64,000 bases of DNA from Marinomonas sp. THO17 (lineage in GTDB: Bacteria > Pseudomonadota > Gammaproteobacteria > Pseudomonadales > Marinomonadaceae). The position numbers were made by a program, and so were the translations under genes. Where the stretch lies: the NCBI RefSeq assembly GCF_040436405.1, contig NZ_AP031575.1, positions 996,501-1,060,500 on the forward strand, read 5' to 3'. The first letter of the stretch is position 1. Each line of letters opens with the position of its first letter. The notes beneath the pieces are model-generated. The model was not told the origin of the DNA, did not search any database, and saw nothing but the letters and a program-made list of their open reading frames with translations. Below, one piece after another: positions 42,782-52,678 of this stretch.

Positions 42782-43447
42782 TTAACAAGTGACGGTTAAG
42801 CCGTACTCTTTGCTGGCATCTTGCAGCCATAACCAGAGGTAATCGGCAAAGCTGCGTCTTACGATTAATTGATAGCTTTGCTCTGAAGTACGACGAATGG
42901 TCGCGCCACTTTTCGCAAAAATAGTCGAAACTACTTTGCCAACGGGAAACTCACTGTCATGGAAATCAATCGGTGTCGACTTTTTCAGAACATTCACCAC
43001 CTCATTACCAGACAATTCGAACACCGTATTGCCGCCGCTCACATTCACTAACGAAACATGGCCGCTGACCTCAGCAAAAAAACGTGTCTCCAACTCAAAG
43101 GCTTTATCTTGTGGTACTTGTAATAGCCACTCATCAGGGGAAATCCACATCAGGGTCAGTTCACCATCGCCAGAGCTGACCGAAGTGAGTGGTTCGGTTG
43201 GCAAAGCCAGGCCTAAAATACTTTCTATACTGGCTGCTTGCGCTGCATCAGGGCGGCAACGTAAGGTCAACAAGCCTAATGATAATTCACGAAACAACAC
43301 GCCACCTTGGGATTCGCCATGCTCTGCAATTTTCGCCAATTCAACATGATGCAAAGGGCTTTCAAATGGCACATTGGCAGCGGGCAATTGGTTCATCACC
43401 AACTTGATAGGCGCTTGTTCAAGCGTTTCTTGATTGCTCTCAGACAT
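42782..43447 (-). CDS. soxG: sarcosine oxidase gamma subunit
   Basis: 221 residues. It matches the heterotetrameric sarcosine oxidase gamma family: SPLHHVELAKIAEHGESQGG near the start, WISPDEWLLQVPQDKA, and SGHVSLVNVSGGNTVFELSG. It supports the alpha and beta subunits. The start overlaps the soxA stop by 8 bases. Last gene of the sox operon. Confidence 0.9.
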   Translation of the reverse strand: MSESNQETLEQAPIKLVMNQLPAANVPFESPLHHVELAKIAEHGESQGGVLFRELSLGLLTLRCRPDAAQAASIESILGLALPTEPLTSVSSGDGELTLMWISPDEWLLQVPQDKAFELETRFFAEVSGHVSLVNVSGGNTVFELSGNEVVNVLKKSTPIDFHDSEFPVGKVVSTIFAKSGATIRRTSEQSYQLIVRRSFADYLWLWLQDASKEYGLTVTC

Positions 43448-46400
43448 GCTGGCGCTCCCCTTTTGGATCTAAGAATATAGGTTGGCAAATTTCCGCTTCC
43501 ACCACTCGGCCATCTGCCAATGGGTAAAAGACTTTTTCGCCGATTTTATCGTGACCACCTTTGACAAAACCCATGGCAATCGAACGACCTAAACAGGCAC
43601 TCCAGTAACTGGATGTAACATGCCCGACCATTGGCATTGGAATCGGCGCTTGCGGATCAAACACACCTTGCGCACCTTCCGGCAGTACTATGGTCGGATC
43701 AAGGGTTTTTAAACCCACTAGCTGTTTACGATCGGCACGAACACAATCTTCACGCTGCATACCACGCTTACCAATGAAGCTAAAAGGTTTCTTCATGGCC
43801 ACCGCCCACGGCATGCCCAAATCAAATGGATGCACCGAACCATCGGTATCTTGACCGGCAATGATAAAGCCTTTCTCAGCACGTAAAATGTGCATGGTTT
43901 CTGTGCCATATGGGGTCAGATTAAATTCTTCACCCGCTTCAAACAGGGCTTTCCACACATGCATACCGAAGTTGGCTTGCACGTTGATCTCGAACGATAA
44001 TTCACCCGTGAATGAGATACGGAACACACGAGCAGGCACACCAGCGACAGTCATCTGCTTCCAGTCCATGTAAGCAAAGTTGTCTTTGGAAACATCGTCA
44101 TCCGTGAGTTTTTCCAACAACTTACGACTGTTCGGGCCGGAAATGGTCATGGTGGACCAATGATCGGTTACCGAGGTGAAGTAGACTTCCATTTCTGGCC
44201 ATTCGGTTTGATGATACAACTCCAACCATTCCAATACATGAGCCGCGCCACCTGTGGTGGTGGTCATAAGGAAATGATTTTCACCTAGGCAGGAAGTCAC
44301 CCCATCGTCAAACACCATGCCGTCTTCGCCACACATTAGGCCATAACGACATTTGCCGACCGCCAATTTCGCCCACGCATTGGTGTACACTCGACCAAGG
44401 AATTCACGGGCATCTTTACCTTGAATATCGATTTTGCCCAGGGTCGAAGCATCCAAAATGCCCACGGATTCCCGTGTTGCCAAACACTCGCGATTCAAGG
44501 CTTGCTGCATAGTTTCATTGCCTTTCGGGAAGTACCAAGGACGTTTCCATTGCCCCACGTCCTCAAACTTAGCCCCATGCTCCACATGCCACGCATGCAT
44601 CGCAGTGAAACGCTTAGGATCAAACAGTTCACCACAATCACGACCAGCAATGGCACCAAAGGTAACCGGTGTATAGTTAGGACGGAAAATGGTTGTGCCC
44701 GTCTCTGGAATGGTTTGTTGCAAGGCTTTGGCAGCAATCGCCATACCGTTAATGTTACCCAGCTTACCTTGGTCCGTACCAAAGCCCATGGCGGTATAAC
44801 GTTTTACGTGTTCGATGGATTCAAAACCTTCGCGACAGGCCAATTCAATACCGGCTGCTGTAACGTCATTTTGGTAATCGACAAACTGCTTAGGGGCCTT
44901 TGATGTGGGCTTGCTGTGTGGAATGTGGAACAAAGCCATGGCTCTGCCCTGAATGCCTTCCTCTGCTTTTGGAAGACTCATGTCTGTGGCTGCTAACCCT
45001 AGGTGCGCCAAGGCATCTTCCCCCGCTTGCAAACCTTGCGATAACGCCGCTTGCGTGGTGAAAGCACCGTTAATGGCACCGGCTGTGAGTTGCTTTTGAA
45101 CCGTTGCGCCTGGCAAGAAGCCGATCACTTCGTCGTCCCACACAGGACGCGCGCCCGTATGACAAGACAAATGAATCACTGGGCTCCAACCTCCTGAGCT
45201 GGCAACCGTATCCGCTTTCAATTTAGCAATAGCGCCCGTAACTGCATCACCTGCTTCATTCAAAGGCGCGACGGATACACCTGTGACCCGCTTGGAACCT
45301 TGTACTTCAATCACACCTGAGCCAACCATGATGCTGATGCCACGTTCACGGGCCGCATCAATCAAACTGCCTTGTGGGTTTTTACGGGCATCGACAATGG
45401 CCACCACCTGACGACCTGCATCGTGCCAATCTATGGCAGTTTGGTAAGCGCCGTCGTTTGCTGTCATGAGCACCAATTCTTTGCCCGGCACCACACCAAA
45501 ACGATTGATGTAAGTTGACACCGCACTGGCCTGCATACAACCTGGCACATCGTTATTACCAAACACCAACGGACGTTCGTGTGCGCCTGTGGCCAACACC
45601 ACCCATTTAGCGCGCACGCGATGCAAACGCTGCGCCACCGCACCGTTTGGCGCACGATCGGCAAATTGATCTGTGCAATGCTGTTGAATGGTCAAAAAGT
45701 TGTGATCGTGGTAACCGTTTACCTGTGAGTTTGGCAACATCATGACATCGTCAAACTGACTCAAGTCTGCCACAATCTCAGCGACCCAATCCATTGCCGG
45801 TTTACCATCAATGGTTTCTTTGCTGCTCAATAAGCTACCGCCAAATTCGCTTTGCTCATCCGCAATGATGACACGCGCACCACCACGTGCTGCGCTTAAC
45901 GCCGCCATTAAACCCGCAGGGCCTGCGCCTACCACCAAGACATCTGCGTGTTGGTTCATCTTATCGTAGATATCAGGATCTTTTTCTTTCGAAGCACGTC
46001 CTAAACCTGCGGCTTTACGGATATAGGATTCATACGTTGGCCACATGGATTGCGGGAACATAAAGGTTTTGTAGTAAAACCCTGGCGGCATCATTTTCCC
46101 ACCGATTTTGCCCACCAAGCCCATGAAATCCGTCTCAACACTTGGCCAACCATTAGTTGAGGCCGCCACTAAGCCTTGATAAAGGGATTGCTGAGTAGCG
46201 CGCACATTAGGAATTTGCGTGGCTTCGGTCGCCCCTAGCTGAACTACCGCATTAGGCTCTTCTGCCCCAGCCGCCACAAAACCACGAGGACGACTGTATT
46301 TAAAACTGCGGCCAATGACGTCCACGCCATTGGCAATTAATGCCGACGCCAAGGTATCGCCAGCATAACCTTGGTAAGATTCACCATTAAATGTGAAGGT

Positions 46401-46457
46401 TAATGGTTTGCTGCGATCAATGCGGCCGCCATCTTGAAGACGATTTTTCTGAGACAT
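43440..46457 (-). CDS. soxA: sarcosine oxidase alpha subunit
   Basis: 1005 residues from the ATG at 46457 (GGAG upstream). Domain order is that of heterotetrameric enzymes: an N-terminal ferredoxin-like part (FNGESYQGYAGDTLASALI), a dinucleotide-binding oxidoreductase domain (VLVVGAGPAGLMAALSAARG and WVVLATGAHERPLVF), and a C-terminal aminomethyltransferase/GcvT-like folate domain (GILDASTLGKIDIQG, LRAEKGFIIAGQDTDG). With SoxB it oxidatively demethylates sarcosine to glycine, forming 5,10-methylene-THF and peroxide. Confidence 0.97.
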   Translation of the reverse strand: MSQKNRLQDGGRIDRSKPLTFTFNGESYQGYAGDTLASALIANGVDVIGRSFKYSRPRGFVAAGAEEPNAVVQLGATEATQIPNVRATQQSLYQGLVAASTNGWPSVETDFMGLVGKIGGKMMPPGFYYKTFMFPQSMWPTYESYIRKAAGLGRASKEKDPDIYDKMNQHADVLVVGAGPAGLMAALSAARGGARVIIADEQSEFGGSLLSSKETIDGKPAMDWVAEIVADLSQFDDVMMLPNSQVNGYHDHNFLTIQQHCTDQFADRAPNGAVAQRLHRVRAKWVVLATGAHERPLVFGNNDVPGCMQASAVSTYINRFGVVPGKELVLMTANDGAYQTAIDWHDAGRQVVAIVDARKNPQGSLIDAARERGISIMVGSGVIEVQGSKRVTGVSVAPLNEAGDAVTGAIAKLKADTVASSGGWSPVIHLSCHTGARPVWDDEVIGFLPGATVQKQLTAGAINGAFTTQAALSQGLQAGEDALAHLGLAATDMSLPKAEEGIQGRAMALFHIPHSKPTSKAPKQFVDYQNDVTAAGIELACREGFESIEHVKRYTAMGFGTDQGKLGNINGMAIAAKALQQTIPETGTTIFRPNYTPVTFGAIAGRDCGELFDPKRFTAMHAWHVEHGAKFEDVGQWKRPWYFPKGNETMQQALNRECLATRESVGILDASTLGKIDIQGKDAREFLGRVYTNAWAKLAVGKCRYGLMCGEDGMVFDDGVTSCLGENHFLMTTTTGGAAHVLEWLELYHQTEWPEMEVYFTSVTDHWSTMTISGPNSRKLLEKLTDDDVSKDNFAYMDWKQMTVAGVPARVFRISFTGELSFEINVQANFGMHVWKALFEAGEEFNLTPYGTETMHILRAEKGFIIAGQDTDGSVHPFDLGMPWAVAMKKPFSFIGKRGMQREDCVRADRKQLVGLKTLDPTIVLPEGAQGVFDPQAPIPMPMVGHVTSSYWSACLGRSIAMGFVKGGHDKIGEKVFYPLADGRVVEAEICQPIFLDPKGERQHV

Positions 46458-46469
46458 CACCAGGCTCCT

Positions 46470-46754
46470 TTACTCAGCCACAACCGATGGCGTTTCGCCA
46501 AGCTTGTACACTTCTAAAATTTCATAAGTTTGCGTGTTGCGCGTGACATTAAAAAACTTGCGACAACCTGCAGCATGTACCCAAAGCTCATGATGAATAC
46601 CACGCGAGTTTTTACGGAAATACAAAAACTCACCCCACTCTTCATCGCTGCAAGCATCTGGATCTAATGGACGAGCAATATGCGCTTCGCCTTTGGCGTG
46701 AAATTCTTCTTCTTCACGATATTCACCACAATGTGGGCAAAAAATATGGAACAT
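46470..46754 (-). CDS. soxD: sarcosine oxidase delta subunit
   Basis: 94 residues. The MFHIFCPHCGEYREEEEFHA start with a zinc-binding cysteine pair, then WGEFLYFRKNSRGIHHELW and GCRKFFNVTRNT, are diagnostic of the delta subunit, which binds zinc through cysteines and one histidine. It lies between soxB and soxA with 9 bases to soxA. Confidence 0.95.
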   Translation of the reverse strand: MFHIFCPHCGEYREEEEFHAKGEAHIARPLDPDACSDEEWGEFLYFRKNSRGIHHELWVHAAGCRKFFNVTRNTQTYEILEVYKLGETPSVVAE

Positions 46755-46784
46755 ACTCTTTCTCCAAACTCTGTCTTAGCCCAA

Positions 46785-48038
46785 TTAATGCGCCACACCG
46801 GCCGCACCGTGTTCATCCACCAGCGCGCCATTATGAAAACGAAACATAGAAAAAGGCTTCGCTAGCTCGTGCATTTCCCCTTTCGCTAGCGAAGCCGCAA
46901 ACACATGACCTGAACCGGGTGTCGCTTTAAAGCCGCCCGTTCCCCAGCCACAGTTAAAGAACAGATTTTTCACTGGCGTTTCACTGATAATCGGACAAGC
47001 ATCTGGACAAGTGTCCACAATGCCACCCCATTGACGGTTCATGCGCACGCGACTGAACACAGGGAACATTTCCACTATGGCTTGAATGGTGTGTTCAATG
47101 GTTGGGAAAGAACCACGTTGACCATAACCGTTATAACCATCAATACCCGCGCCGATGACCAAGTCACCTTTATCAGATTGACTGGCGTAACCGTGTACAT
47201 GGTTTGACATCACCACAGTATCCAAAATTGGCTTAATGGGCTCAGACACCAAAGCCTGCAAGGGGTGAGACTCTAACGGTAATTTGAAACCCGCCATGTT
47301 TGCTAACACACTGGAGTTACCCGCCACCACACAACCCACGCGATCAGCGCGAATTTGACCGTAACGAGCCGTCTTCACACCCACCACAGTGCCGTCTTCC
47401 ACAATCAAGTCTTCCACTTCGGTTTGTTGAATCAAGTCCACACCATGGGCGTCCGCGCCGCGCGCATAACCCCATGCCACTGCATCGTGACGGGCCACAC
47501 CTGCACGTGGTTGCCATGACGCGCCCATTACGGGATAACGCGCATTTTCAGAACAATCTAATACTGGAACGATTTCTTGAACTTGTTTGGCATCCAATAC
47601 TTCACCGTCAATACCATTTAGACGGTTCGCGTTAACACGACGCTCAATGTCGCGCATGTCTTGCAAAGTATGACCTAAATTCAAACAACCACGCTGTGAA
47701 AACATGACGTTATAGTTGAGCTCTTGCGACAAACCTTCCCATAATTGCATTGCGTGTTCATACAAATGAGCCGCTTCGTCCCAAAGATAATTTGAACGAA
47801 CAATCGTGGTATTACGTGCTGTGTTACCACCGCCTAAAAAGCCTTTTTCAATCACGGCAACATTGGTCACACCAAACTCTTTAGCAAGGTAATAGGCCGT
47901 CGCCAAACCGTGACCGCCACCACCCACTATGATGACATCGTATTTCTTTTTCGGGGTTGGATTACGCCACACCCGTTGCCAGTTTTCATGATGTGTAAAA
48001 CTGTGCTTTAGCAACCCAAAGCCTGAATAATGCTGCAT
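46785..48038 (-). CDS. soxB: sarcosine oxidase beta subunit
   Basis: 417 residues from the ATG at 48038 with GGAG upstream. It is a DAO-family flavoprotein: [20 protein letters not shown] for FAD binding, then [16 protein letters not shown] and a [14 protein letters not shown] motif near the C-terminus. It carries the covalent flavin and the sarcosine site in this family. First gene of soxBDAG; the operon sits in sarcosine and glycine betaine catabolism. Confidence 0.97.
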   Translation of the reverse strand: MQHYSGFGLLKHSFTHHENWQRVWRNPTPKKKYDVIIVGGGGHGLATAYYLAKEFGVTNVAVIEKGFLGGGNTARNTTIVRSNYLWDEAAHLYEHAMQLWEGLSQELNYNVMFSQRGCLNLGHTLQDMRDIERRVNANRLNGIDGEVLDAKQVQEIVPVLDCSENARYPVMGASWQPRAGVARHDAVAWGYARGADAHGVDLIQQTEVEDLIVEDGTVVGVKTARYGQIRADRVGCVVAGNSSVLANMAGFKLPLESHPLQALVSEPIKPILDTVVMSNHVHGYASQSDKGDLVIGAGIDGYNGYGQRGSFPTIEHTIQAIVEMFPVFSRVRMNRQWGGIVDTCPDACPIISETPVKNLFFNCGWGTGGFKATPGSGHVFAASLAKGEMHELAKPFSMFRFHNGALVDEHGAAGVAH

Positions 48039-48041
48039 CAA

Positions 48042-48375
48042 ATCAGCTCCTTACAAAGACAGCCTTATGACTGTCATGGGTGGTACAAAATAACTGGCCT
48101 ATCAATGCTCTAATAGGATTTGACCTGATGATAAAGTCAAAGATAGTCGCTTTTATGCTTGGAAGCGTCCCAGCGATGACGAATAACGACAGGCCCATTA
48201 GATGCAAAATACGTCCTATCATCTCTACTCTGCCAATGTAAGAAAATTTAGTTATTCAACTCAGTTATAGATACTATCTGTCGATTTATGAAAAACAGTA
48301 GTATTTAATGGTTAAAGAAAGTGCTAGCATGAAAAATCACCATTTATCAGAGATAACTATTTATCAGAGATAACT
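48042..48375. other. divergent intergenic region with a short tandem duplication
   Basis: Holds the promoters of soxB and the lpxR-like gene. At 48340-48375 the sequence ATTTATCAGAGATAACT is duplicated in tandem just before the lpxR-like ATG. No glycine betaine or sarcosine regulator site could be assigned. Confidence 0.5.
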
Positions 48376-49389
48376 ATGACGTTTAAAAGTTATTCCCCTG
48401 TTCCTCTCATTGTGAAACAAATACTAATAAAAAGTTTATGCGGCATTAGCCTGATATTTAGTGGTCCATTATTTGCGGTAAATGCGGCTTCTTTTACCCT
48501 AGATAATGACGTTTTTGTAGGCGATGACAATGGCTATACTAACGGCATCTATGTGTCTGTTTATCATATTGGCAACAATGTTAAAGAGAACTTCTGGGTA
48601 AGACCATTAATGTGGACCATGCCCAGTGGTACAGCGTTAGAGTACGCGAATGTTCATAGTTTTGGGCAGGTATTGACCACAGCAGAAGATATTACTGTAG
48701 CCAATCCTGCTGAAGACGATTTGCCTTATTCGGGCCTCCTTCAATACACCAATGCTCATGTTAAGATCGGCCAATATTATGCAGATTGGGTCAGTACAAC
48801 GCTTGGTCTGGTTGGCCCCAGCGCTAAAGGTAAACAAACCCAGACGGACTTTCACAAACTCATCGGCGCGAAAAAGCCAATGGGGTGGGACACGCAATTA
48901 AAAGATGAAGTGGTCTTCGCCTTTTCCCGTGGACACGTCACAAGATTAATCGCATCGCCTCATGATAACTTTGATTTTTTAGTGGGTGGCCAACTTGGCG
49001 TTGGTACCCTTAAAAGCGCTGTTAATGCAGGTGCTATGATACGTTTAGGAAAAAACCTTAAATCTTCTTTTGCGACCGTTTTATTGGCCAGCTCTCGCGC
49101 CTCCAATCCTCTCGCCTTGGACAATAGCTGGTTTATTTACACTGGTGCATTTAGTACTTATGTCTTTAATCAGATTTTTACTGATGGCAACACCTTTCGC
49201 GACAGTCGCTCAATAGACTATGACCACAGCTACAATGTTTTTGTCGCTGGGTTAAGCACTTCATTGGGAAACGGTGCATCATTAACCTTTGCTTATCAAA
49301 CTTCCTTTTCGGAAGATGAAAGTGTTTCCTCTTATCAAACCGAAAAATTAAATAAGTTTGGCACCTTAACACTGGCTTGGCAGTTTTAG
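48376..49389 (+). CDS. lpxR: LpxR-like outer-membrane lipid A deacylase
   Basis: 337 residues with a signal peptide ending near FAVNAAS. The family marker LDNDVFVGDDNGYTNG (calcium and active-site asparagine-aspartate region) is followed by LPYSGLLQYTNAH, LGLVGPSAKGKQTQTDFHKL with the catalytic serine and histidine region, and GWDTQLKDEV. The rest is beta-barrel. LpxR removes the 3'-acyloxyacyl group of lipid A at the outer membrane. The final residue is an aromatic (WQF), typical of barrel proteins. Confidence 0.88.
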   Translation: MTFKSYSPVPLIVKQILIKSLCGISLIFSGPLFAVNAASFTLDNDVFVGDDNGYTNGIYVSVYHIGNNVKENFWVRPLMWTMPSGTALEYANVHSFGQVLTTAEDITVANPAEDDLPYSGLLQYTNAHVKIGQYYADWVSTTLGLVGPSAKGKQTQTDFHKLIGAKKPMGWDTQLKDEVVFAFSRGHVTRLIASPHDNFDFLVGGQLGVGTLKSAVNAGAMIRLGKNLKSSFATVLLASSRASNPLALDNSWFIYTGAFSTYVFNQIFTDGNTFRDSRSIDYDHSYNVFVAGLSTSLGNGASLTFAYQTSFSEDESVSSYQTEKLNKFGTLTLAWQF

Positions 49390-49761
49390 TGAGAGCTGTG
49401 CTTTGATGTCTGTAATATTAGAATCGTAAAATACGAAGCTCTCATTATTCATAAGAAGCTCTCGTTATTCATAAATAATCAAGAAATAGCTTGGTGCCAT
49501 ATAGATTAAAATTGGCATCAAGCTTATCTCAGGCACTGATATCTAGAGAGCACAGTGACATTCTGTCGCCGTTGAAAAATGAAATCTCATTGCACAAACT
49601 CAGTAACATTCATTAGAGTATCAATTAGTTAAGCTTCTAAAACGCTTGTTCATGTCATTATAACCACGTTAGCTCTTTGCGGCTGTTACCTAACAAACAG
49701 AATTGCCATTGATTTGGTGAATTTTTGATAGTTAACCTTTGTGTTGTGTCTTATTAATTCG
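49390..49761. other. intergenic region with a 20-bp tandem duplication
   Basis: Between convergent genes. GAAGCTCTCATTATTCATAA is repeated in tandem with one change at about 49427-49467. No gene or RNA is recognised. Confidence 0.5.
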
Positions 49762-50673
49762 TTATACGCCACTTGCCATCGTCTCCACCAGCCAGTCTGT
49801 AAAAAGTCTGATCCTATGATCATGGGTAGGAGAATCCAAAGTGAGTAAAGCATACTTGTACCCGGTTTCTTGCAGCCCTAAAGGTGCAATTAAGCGTTTC
49901 GTTTGCAGATCATCCGATATTAATGGTGTTGAACCAATCGCCATACCAAGATGATCTTGTGCTGCCTGCAAAACAAAGAAAAAATGGTCAAAATACTGTT
50001 CTGTTTGAGCAGACCAGGTTTGATCATCTTGTGTCGAAAGCCATTCATACCATGCCTGCGGACGGGTTCGACTATGTAACCACATAGCTTGATTCAAGTT
50101 TTGCTGAATGTGTTCTAACCAATATGGCTCACTGCAAACTGGCCCAGCTAATTCAGCACACAATTCGGTTACTTGGTAATCTGTTTTAACGCTAAAATCC
50201 AAGCGACGAATAGCAAGGTCACACCCTTCCTCTAGTAAATCTATTGGCCCGCCTGACATACGCAAATCAATGTGTAAATCTGGACACACGGCTTTAAATT
50301 GCCCAAGTCTTGGCATCAACCAACGCATGGCGAGACTTGGTTCACAAGACACCACCAAAAAAGGCGAATCGATATCGTGACGATGAATGTCTTCTACCGT
50401 TTCACTTAACGCATCTAAGGTTTGACGACTTGTTTTAAATAAACGCCGACCTGCGGAAGTTAAATAGACTCGACGATTCTGCCGTCGAAACAATGACACC
50501 CCAATACGCTCTTCAACTTGAGCGACAGCACGACTAATCGCGCCGTGCGTAAGGTGCAACTCCTCAGCCGCTTTGGTAAAACTCTGCCACCTTGCAGCCG
50601 CTTCAAAGGCAAGCAAGGCATTTAATGGTGGCAACCGCTTATATTTGTGATTTTTTCTCACAATAAACACCAC
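49762..50673 (-). CDS. LysR family transcriptional regulator (GcvA-like)
   Basis: 303 residues from a GTG at 50673. The N-terminal winged helix has RLPPLNALLAFEAAARWQSF, AAEELHLTHGAISRAVAQVE and VSLFRRQNRRVYLTSAG, close to the GcvA subgroup. The C-terminal effector domain begins LVVSCEPSLAMRWLMPRLG. It diverges from a LysE-type exporter, a classic arrangement in which the regulator controls the exporter. Confidence 0.9.
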   Translation of the reverse strand: MVFIVRKNHKYKRLPPLNALLAFEAAARWQSFTKAAEELHLTHGAISRAVAQVEERIGVSLFRRQNRRVYLTSAGRRLFKTSRQTLDALSETVEDIHRHDIDSPFLVVSCEPSLAMRWLMPRLGQFKAVCPDLHIDLRMSGGPIDLLEEGCDLAIRRLDFSVKTDYQVTELCAELAGPVCSEPYWLEHIQQNLNQAMWLHSRTRPQAWYEWLSTQDDQTWSAQTEQYFDHFFFVLQAAQDHLGMAIGSTPLISDDLQTKRLIAPLGLQETGYKYALLTLDSPTHDHRIRLFTDWLVETMASGV

Positions 50674-50742
50674 TATTTTTCGATTTTATTGACTATATAA
50701 AAATTTCATAATCCTATTATTCACATAAATAAGGTAAAGACT

Positions 50743-51390
50743 ATGGGTTATGTAAATCACTTTGAATGCTATTCTGTGGCCATTATTACGCTACTGGCTG
50801 TTATCAGTCCCGGACCAGATTTCGCAATGATTTCAAAAATTGCACTTTTGCAAGGGAGAAGAGCAGGCATATTGTGCGCATTGGGTATAGGAACAGCCAT
50901 TAGTATCCACATTACTTATACCCTGCTAGGACTCGGTATTGTTTTGGCAAATAATGCTTGGGTCTTAAATTTACTAAGCTGGTTGGGAGCGACTTATCTT
51001 ATTTGGTTGGGACTATCTGCACTTTGGCCTGATATTAAGAGGGTTTTATTTCGACTTGATTCTGCTGATCACTCAAGCTCTCAAACAAGTCTTATCAAGA
51101 ATAATCAGCCAGCTTTTTGGTCTGGTTTTACCTGTAACGCTTTGAACCCAAAAACCATGCTATTTATTGTGTCCTTGTTCAGTCAGGTTATTTCCATAGA
51201 ATCCCCTTTGATAGTAGAACTGGGGTACGGTGTTTACATCGCTTTAGTGCATTTTATTTGGTTTGCACTGGTCGCTTTCTTGTTAACGGCTAAACAGGTA
51301 AAGAACACATCTGTTATCTTAAAAAAATGGATTGAACGAGTATCAGGAGGGGTTTTAGTGGCTTTTGGCGGAGCCCTCTTAGCCCGTTAG
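50743..51390 (+). CDS. LysE family amino-acid exporter
   Basis: 215 residues with the LysE/RhtB pattern: ITLLAVISPGPDFAMISKIA (conserved PGPD), then LLSWLGATYLIWLGLSALW and GFTCNALNPKTMLF. Five to six membrane helices are expected. It exports an amino acid or similar small compound; the substrate is not predictable. It is divergent from the LysR gene with a 69-base spacer. Confidence 0.88.
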   Translation: MGYVNHFECYSVAIITLLAVISPGPDFAMISKIALLQGRRAGILCALGIGTAISIHITYTLLGLGIVLANNAWVLNLLSWLGATYLIWLGLSALWPDIKRVLFRLDSADHSSSQTSLIKNNQPAFWSGFTCNALNPKTMLFIVSLFSQVISIESPLIVELGYGVYIALVHFIWFALVAFLLTAKQVKNTSVILKKWIERVSGGVLVAFGGALLAR

Positions 51391-51597
51391 TTCAAAGGTT
51401 ACTGAAGGCAATTGGTCGACTTAACGCACAGTTGCTTTTGACTCATCCAGTCCTGATTGCCCCATGAATCATCCCTAATATCTAAAATCGACGCTATTTT
51501 ATCTTTTTTCTGCCCATGAAAAGCACAGAAAAACAATGGATTATCAACAGGCATTGACTTCTTACAAATGAAAATAGTTCTTGTTAATGTATTATTT

Positions 51598-51610
51598 GTT
51601 ATGTTATAAC
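51598..51610. promoter_or_regulatory. probable Zur box
   Basis: GTTATGTTATAAC, one mismatch from the gammaproteobacterial Zur core GTTATANTATAAC, inside a longer TTGTTAT...ATAACAA palindrome 30 bases before rpmE2. Zinc-repressed control of type B L31/L36 is established in other bacteria; here it is inferred. Confidence 0.78.
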
Positions 51611-51639
51611 AAAACAATAAATCAAAATTAGGAGATCTT

Positions 51640-51903
51640 ATGCGAGCTAACATTCACCCAGAATATCGAACCGTTATCTTCCATGACACTAGCGCTGATA
51701 CGTATTTTTTAATTGGTTCCACTATTAAAACCAGTCAAACCAAGCAATGGAAAGACGGTAACACTTACCCTTATCACACCATTGATGTGTCTTCGGCATC
51801 TCACCCTTTCTATACAGGTCAGCAGCGTTCAGCTCAATTAGAAGGACGCGTCCATAATTTCAAACGTCGCTTTGGTGAACGCAAACTAAAAGGAAGTCGA
51901 TAA
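51640..51903 (+). CDS. rpmE2: 50S ribosomal protein L31 type B
   Basis: 87 residues, [20 protein letters not shown] then [20 protein letters not shown] and FKRRFG. It has no CxxC zinc pairs, so it is the zinc-free type B paralogue that replaces L31 when zinc is scarce. A GGAG ribosome site and a Zur box precede it. The L36B gene follows without a gap. Confidence 0.96.
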   Translation: MRANIHPEYRTVIFHDTSADTYFLIGSTIKTSQTKQWKDGNTYPYHTIDVSSASHPFYTGQQRSAQLEGRVHNFKRRFGERKLKGSR

Positions 51904-52047
51904 ATGCAGGTTTTATCATCATTAAAAAGTGCCAAAAAACGCCACCCAAATTGCCAAGTGGTAAAGCGTCGTGGGCGCGTGTTTGTCATCTGCAAGGACA
52001 ATCCGCGTTTTAAAGCCGTACAAGGTAAGGGTGGGAAGCGTAAATAA
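51904..52047 (+). CDS. rpmJ2: 50S ribosomal protein L36 type B
   Basis: 47 residues starting directly after the rpmE2 stop: [20 protein letters not shown], then [20 protein letters not shown] and a basic tail. This is the zinc-independent type B form. It is co-transcribed with rpmE2 and followed by a terminator. The gene is easy to miss because of its size. Confidence 0.96.
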   Translation: MQVLSSLKSAKKRHPNCQVVKRRGRVFVICKDNPRFKAVQGKGGKRK

Positions 52048-52050
52048 AGC

Positions 52051-52084
52051 AATCAAGCCAGTGAGACATCTCGCTGGTTTGATT
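52051..52084 (+). terminator. terminator after rpmJ2
   Basis: AATCAAGCCAGTGAGA pairs with TCTCGCTGGTTTGATT (two mismatches) around a short loop, between convergent rpmJ2 and the DinB-like gene. Confidence 0.82.
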
Positions 52085-52623
52085 TATTGACTTGGAATTA
52101 ATGCCAACAAGTCGGTGACGCCTGTATCAACGCCAGCTTGGCTAAATAAGGTGGTTAGCTGCCCACGATGATGGGTTTGATGATTAAAGAAATGCAGCAG
52201 CAATAAACCAAATTCTTTGCAGGCTTGTTGACCTTTTGTGTTGTGGTAAGTGAGTGGCTGACGCAATGACTCATCCGATAAGTCTGCAATCATATTAATG
52301 ATGAGCTGATCCAGTGTTTGACGCGCTTGCTGGCATCCCTCTAGGTGCCAATAAAGCCGTTCATCTAAGCTGGTCGGCTGAGAAAAGGCTTGCATTGCTT
52401 GTAACGCCAACTGAGCATCAGGGTGATTAGCAAATCGCTTTAACCAAATAATGTCTCCCACCAAGTTGTGATTCAAAGTGCCTAATATAGAAGAGAAAAA
52501 AGCGCCTCTATCTAGAGCTAATTGCTCTTCTTCAAGCTCGGCAGCAGCACAATAAATTTGCTCATTCATCCACTGATTGTATTGCGCCAGTAAGGTAAAA
52601 TGCGTTTTCACTTCATCACTCAT
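52084..52623 (-). CDS. DinB family protein
   Basis: 179 residues. FTLLAQYNQWMNEQIYCAAA, LGTLNHNLVGDIIWLKRFA and a late LLLHFFNHQTHHRGQLTTLF give the DinB four-helix bundle with its three metal-binding histidines. DinB-fold proteins are often thiol-dependent transferases or of unknown function. The start codon is the last ATG of a seven-copy CATTATT repeat, which also occupies the region where a ribosome binding site should lie. Confidence 0.85.
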   Translation of the reverse strand: MSDEVKTHFTLLAQYNQWMNEQIYCAAAELEEEQLALDRGAFFSSILGTLNHNLVGDIIWLKRFANHPDAQLALQAMQAFSQPTSLDERLYWHLEGCQQARQTLDQLIINMIADLSDESLRQPLTYHNTKGQQACKEFGLLLLHFFNHQTHHRGQLTTLFSQAGVDTGVTDLLALIPSQ

Positions 52624-52669
52624 TATTCATTATTCATTATTCATTATTCATTATTCATTATTCATTATT
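52621..52669. repeat. heptanucleotide microsatellite (CATTATT)7
   Basis: Seven perfect copies plus a partial one. On the minus strand each unit AATAATG carries an ATG. The repeat covers the start codon and leader of the DinB-like gene and ends 10 bases before the stop of the next gene. Confidence 0.95.
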
Positions 52670-52678
52670 CATTTGACT

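Noticed and set aside
51399..51653. Minus-strand open frame of 84 codons before rpmE2
   Set aside because: Crosses the Zur box and the rpmE2 start; no family resemblance.
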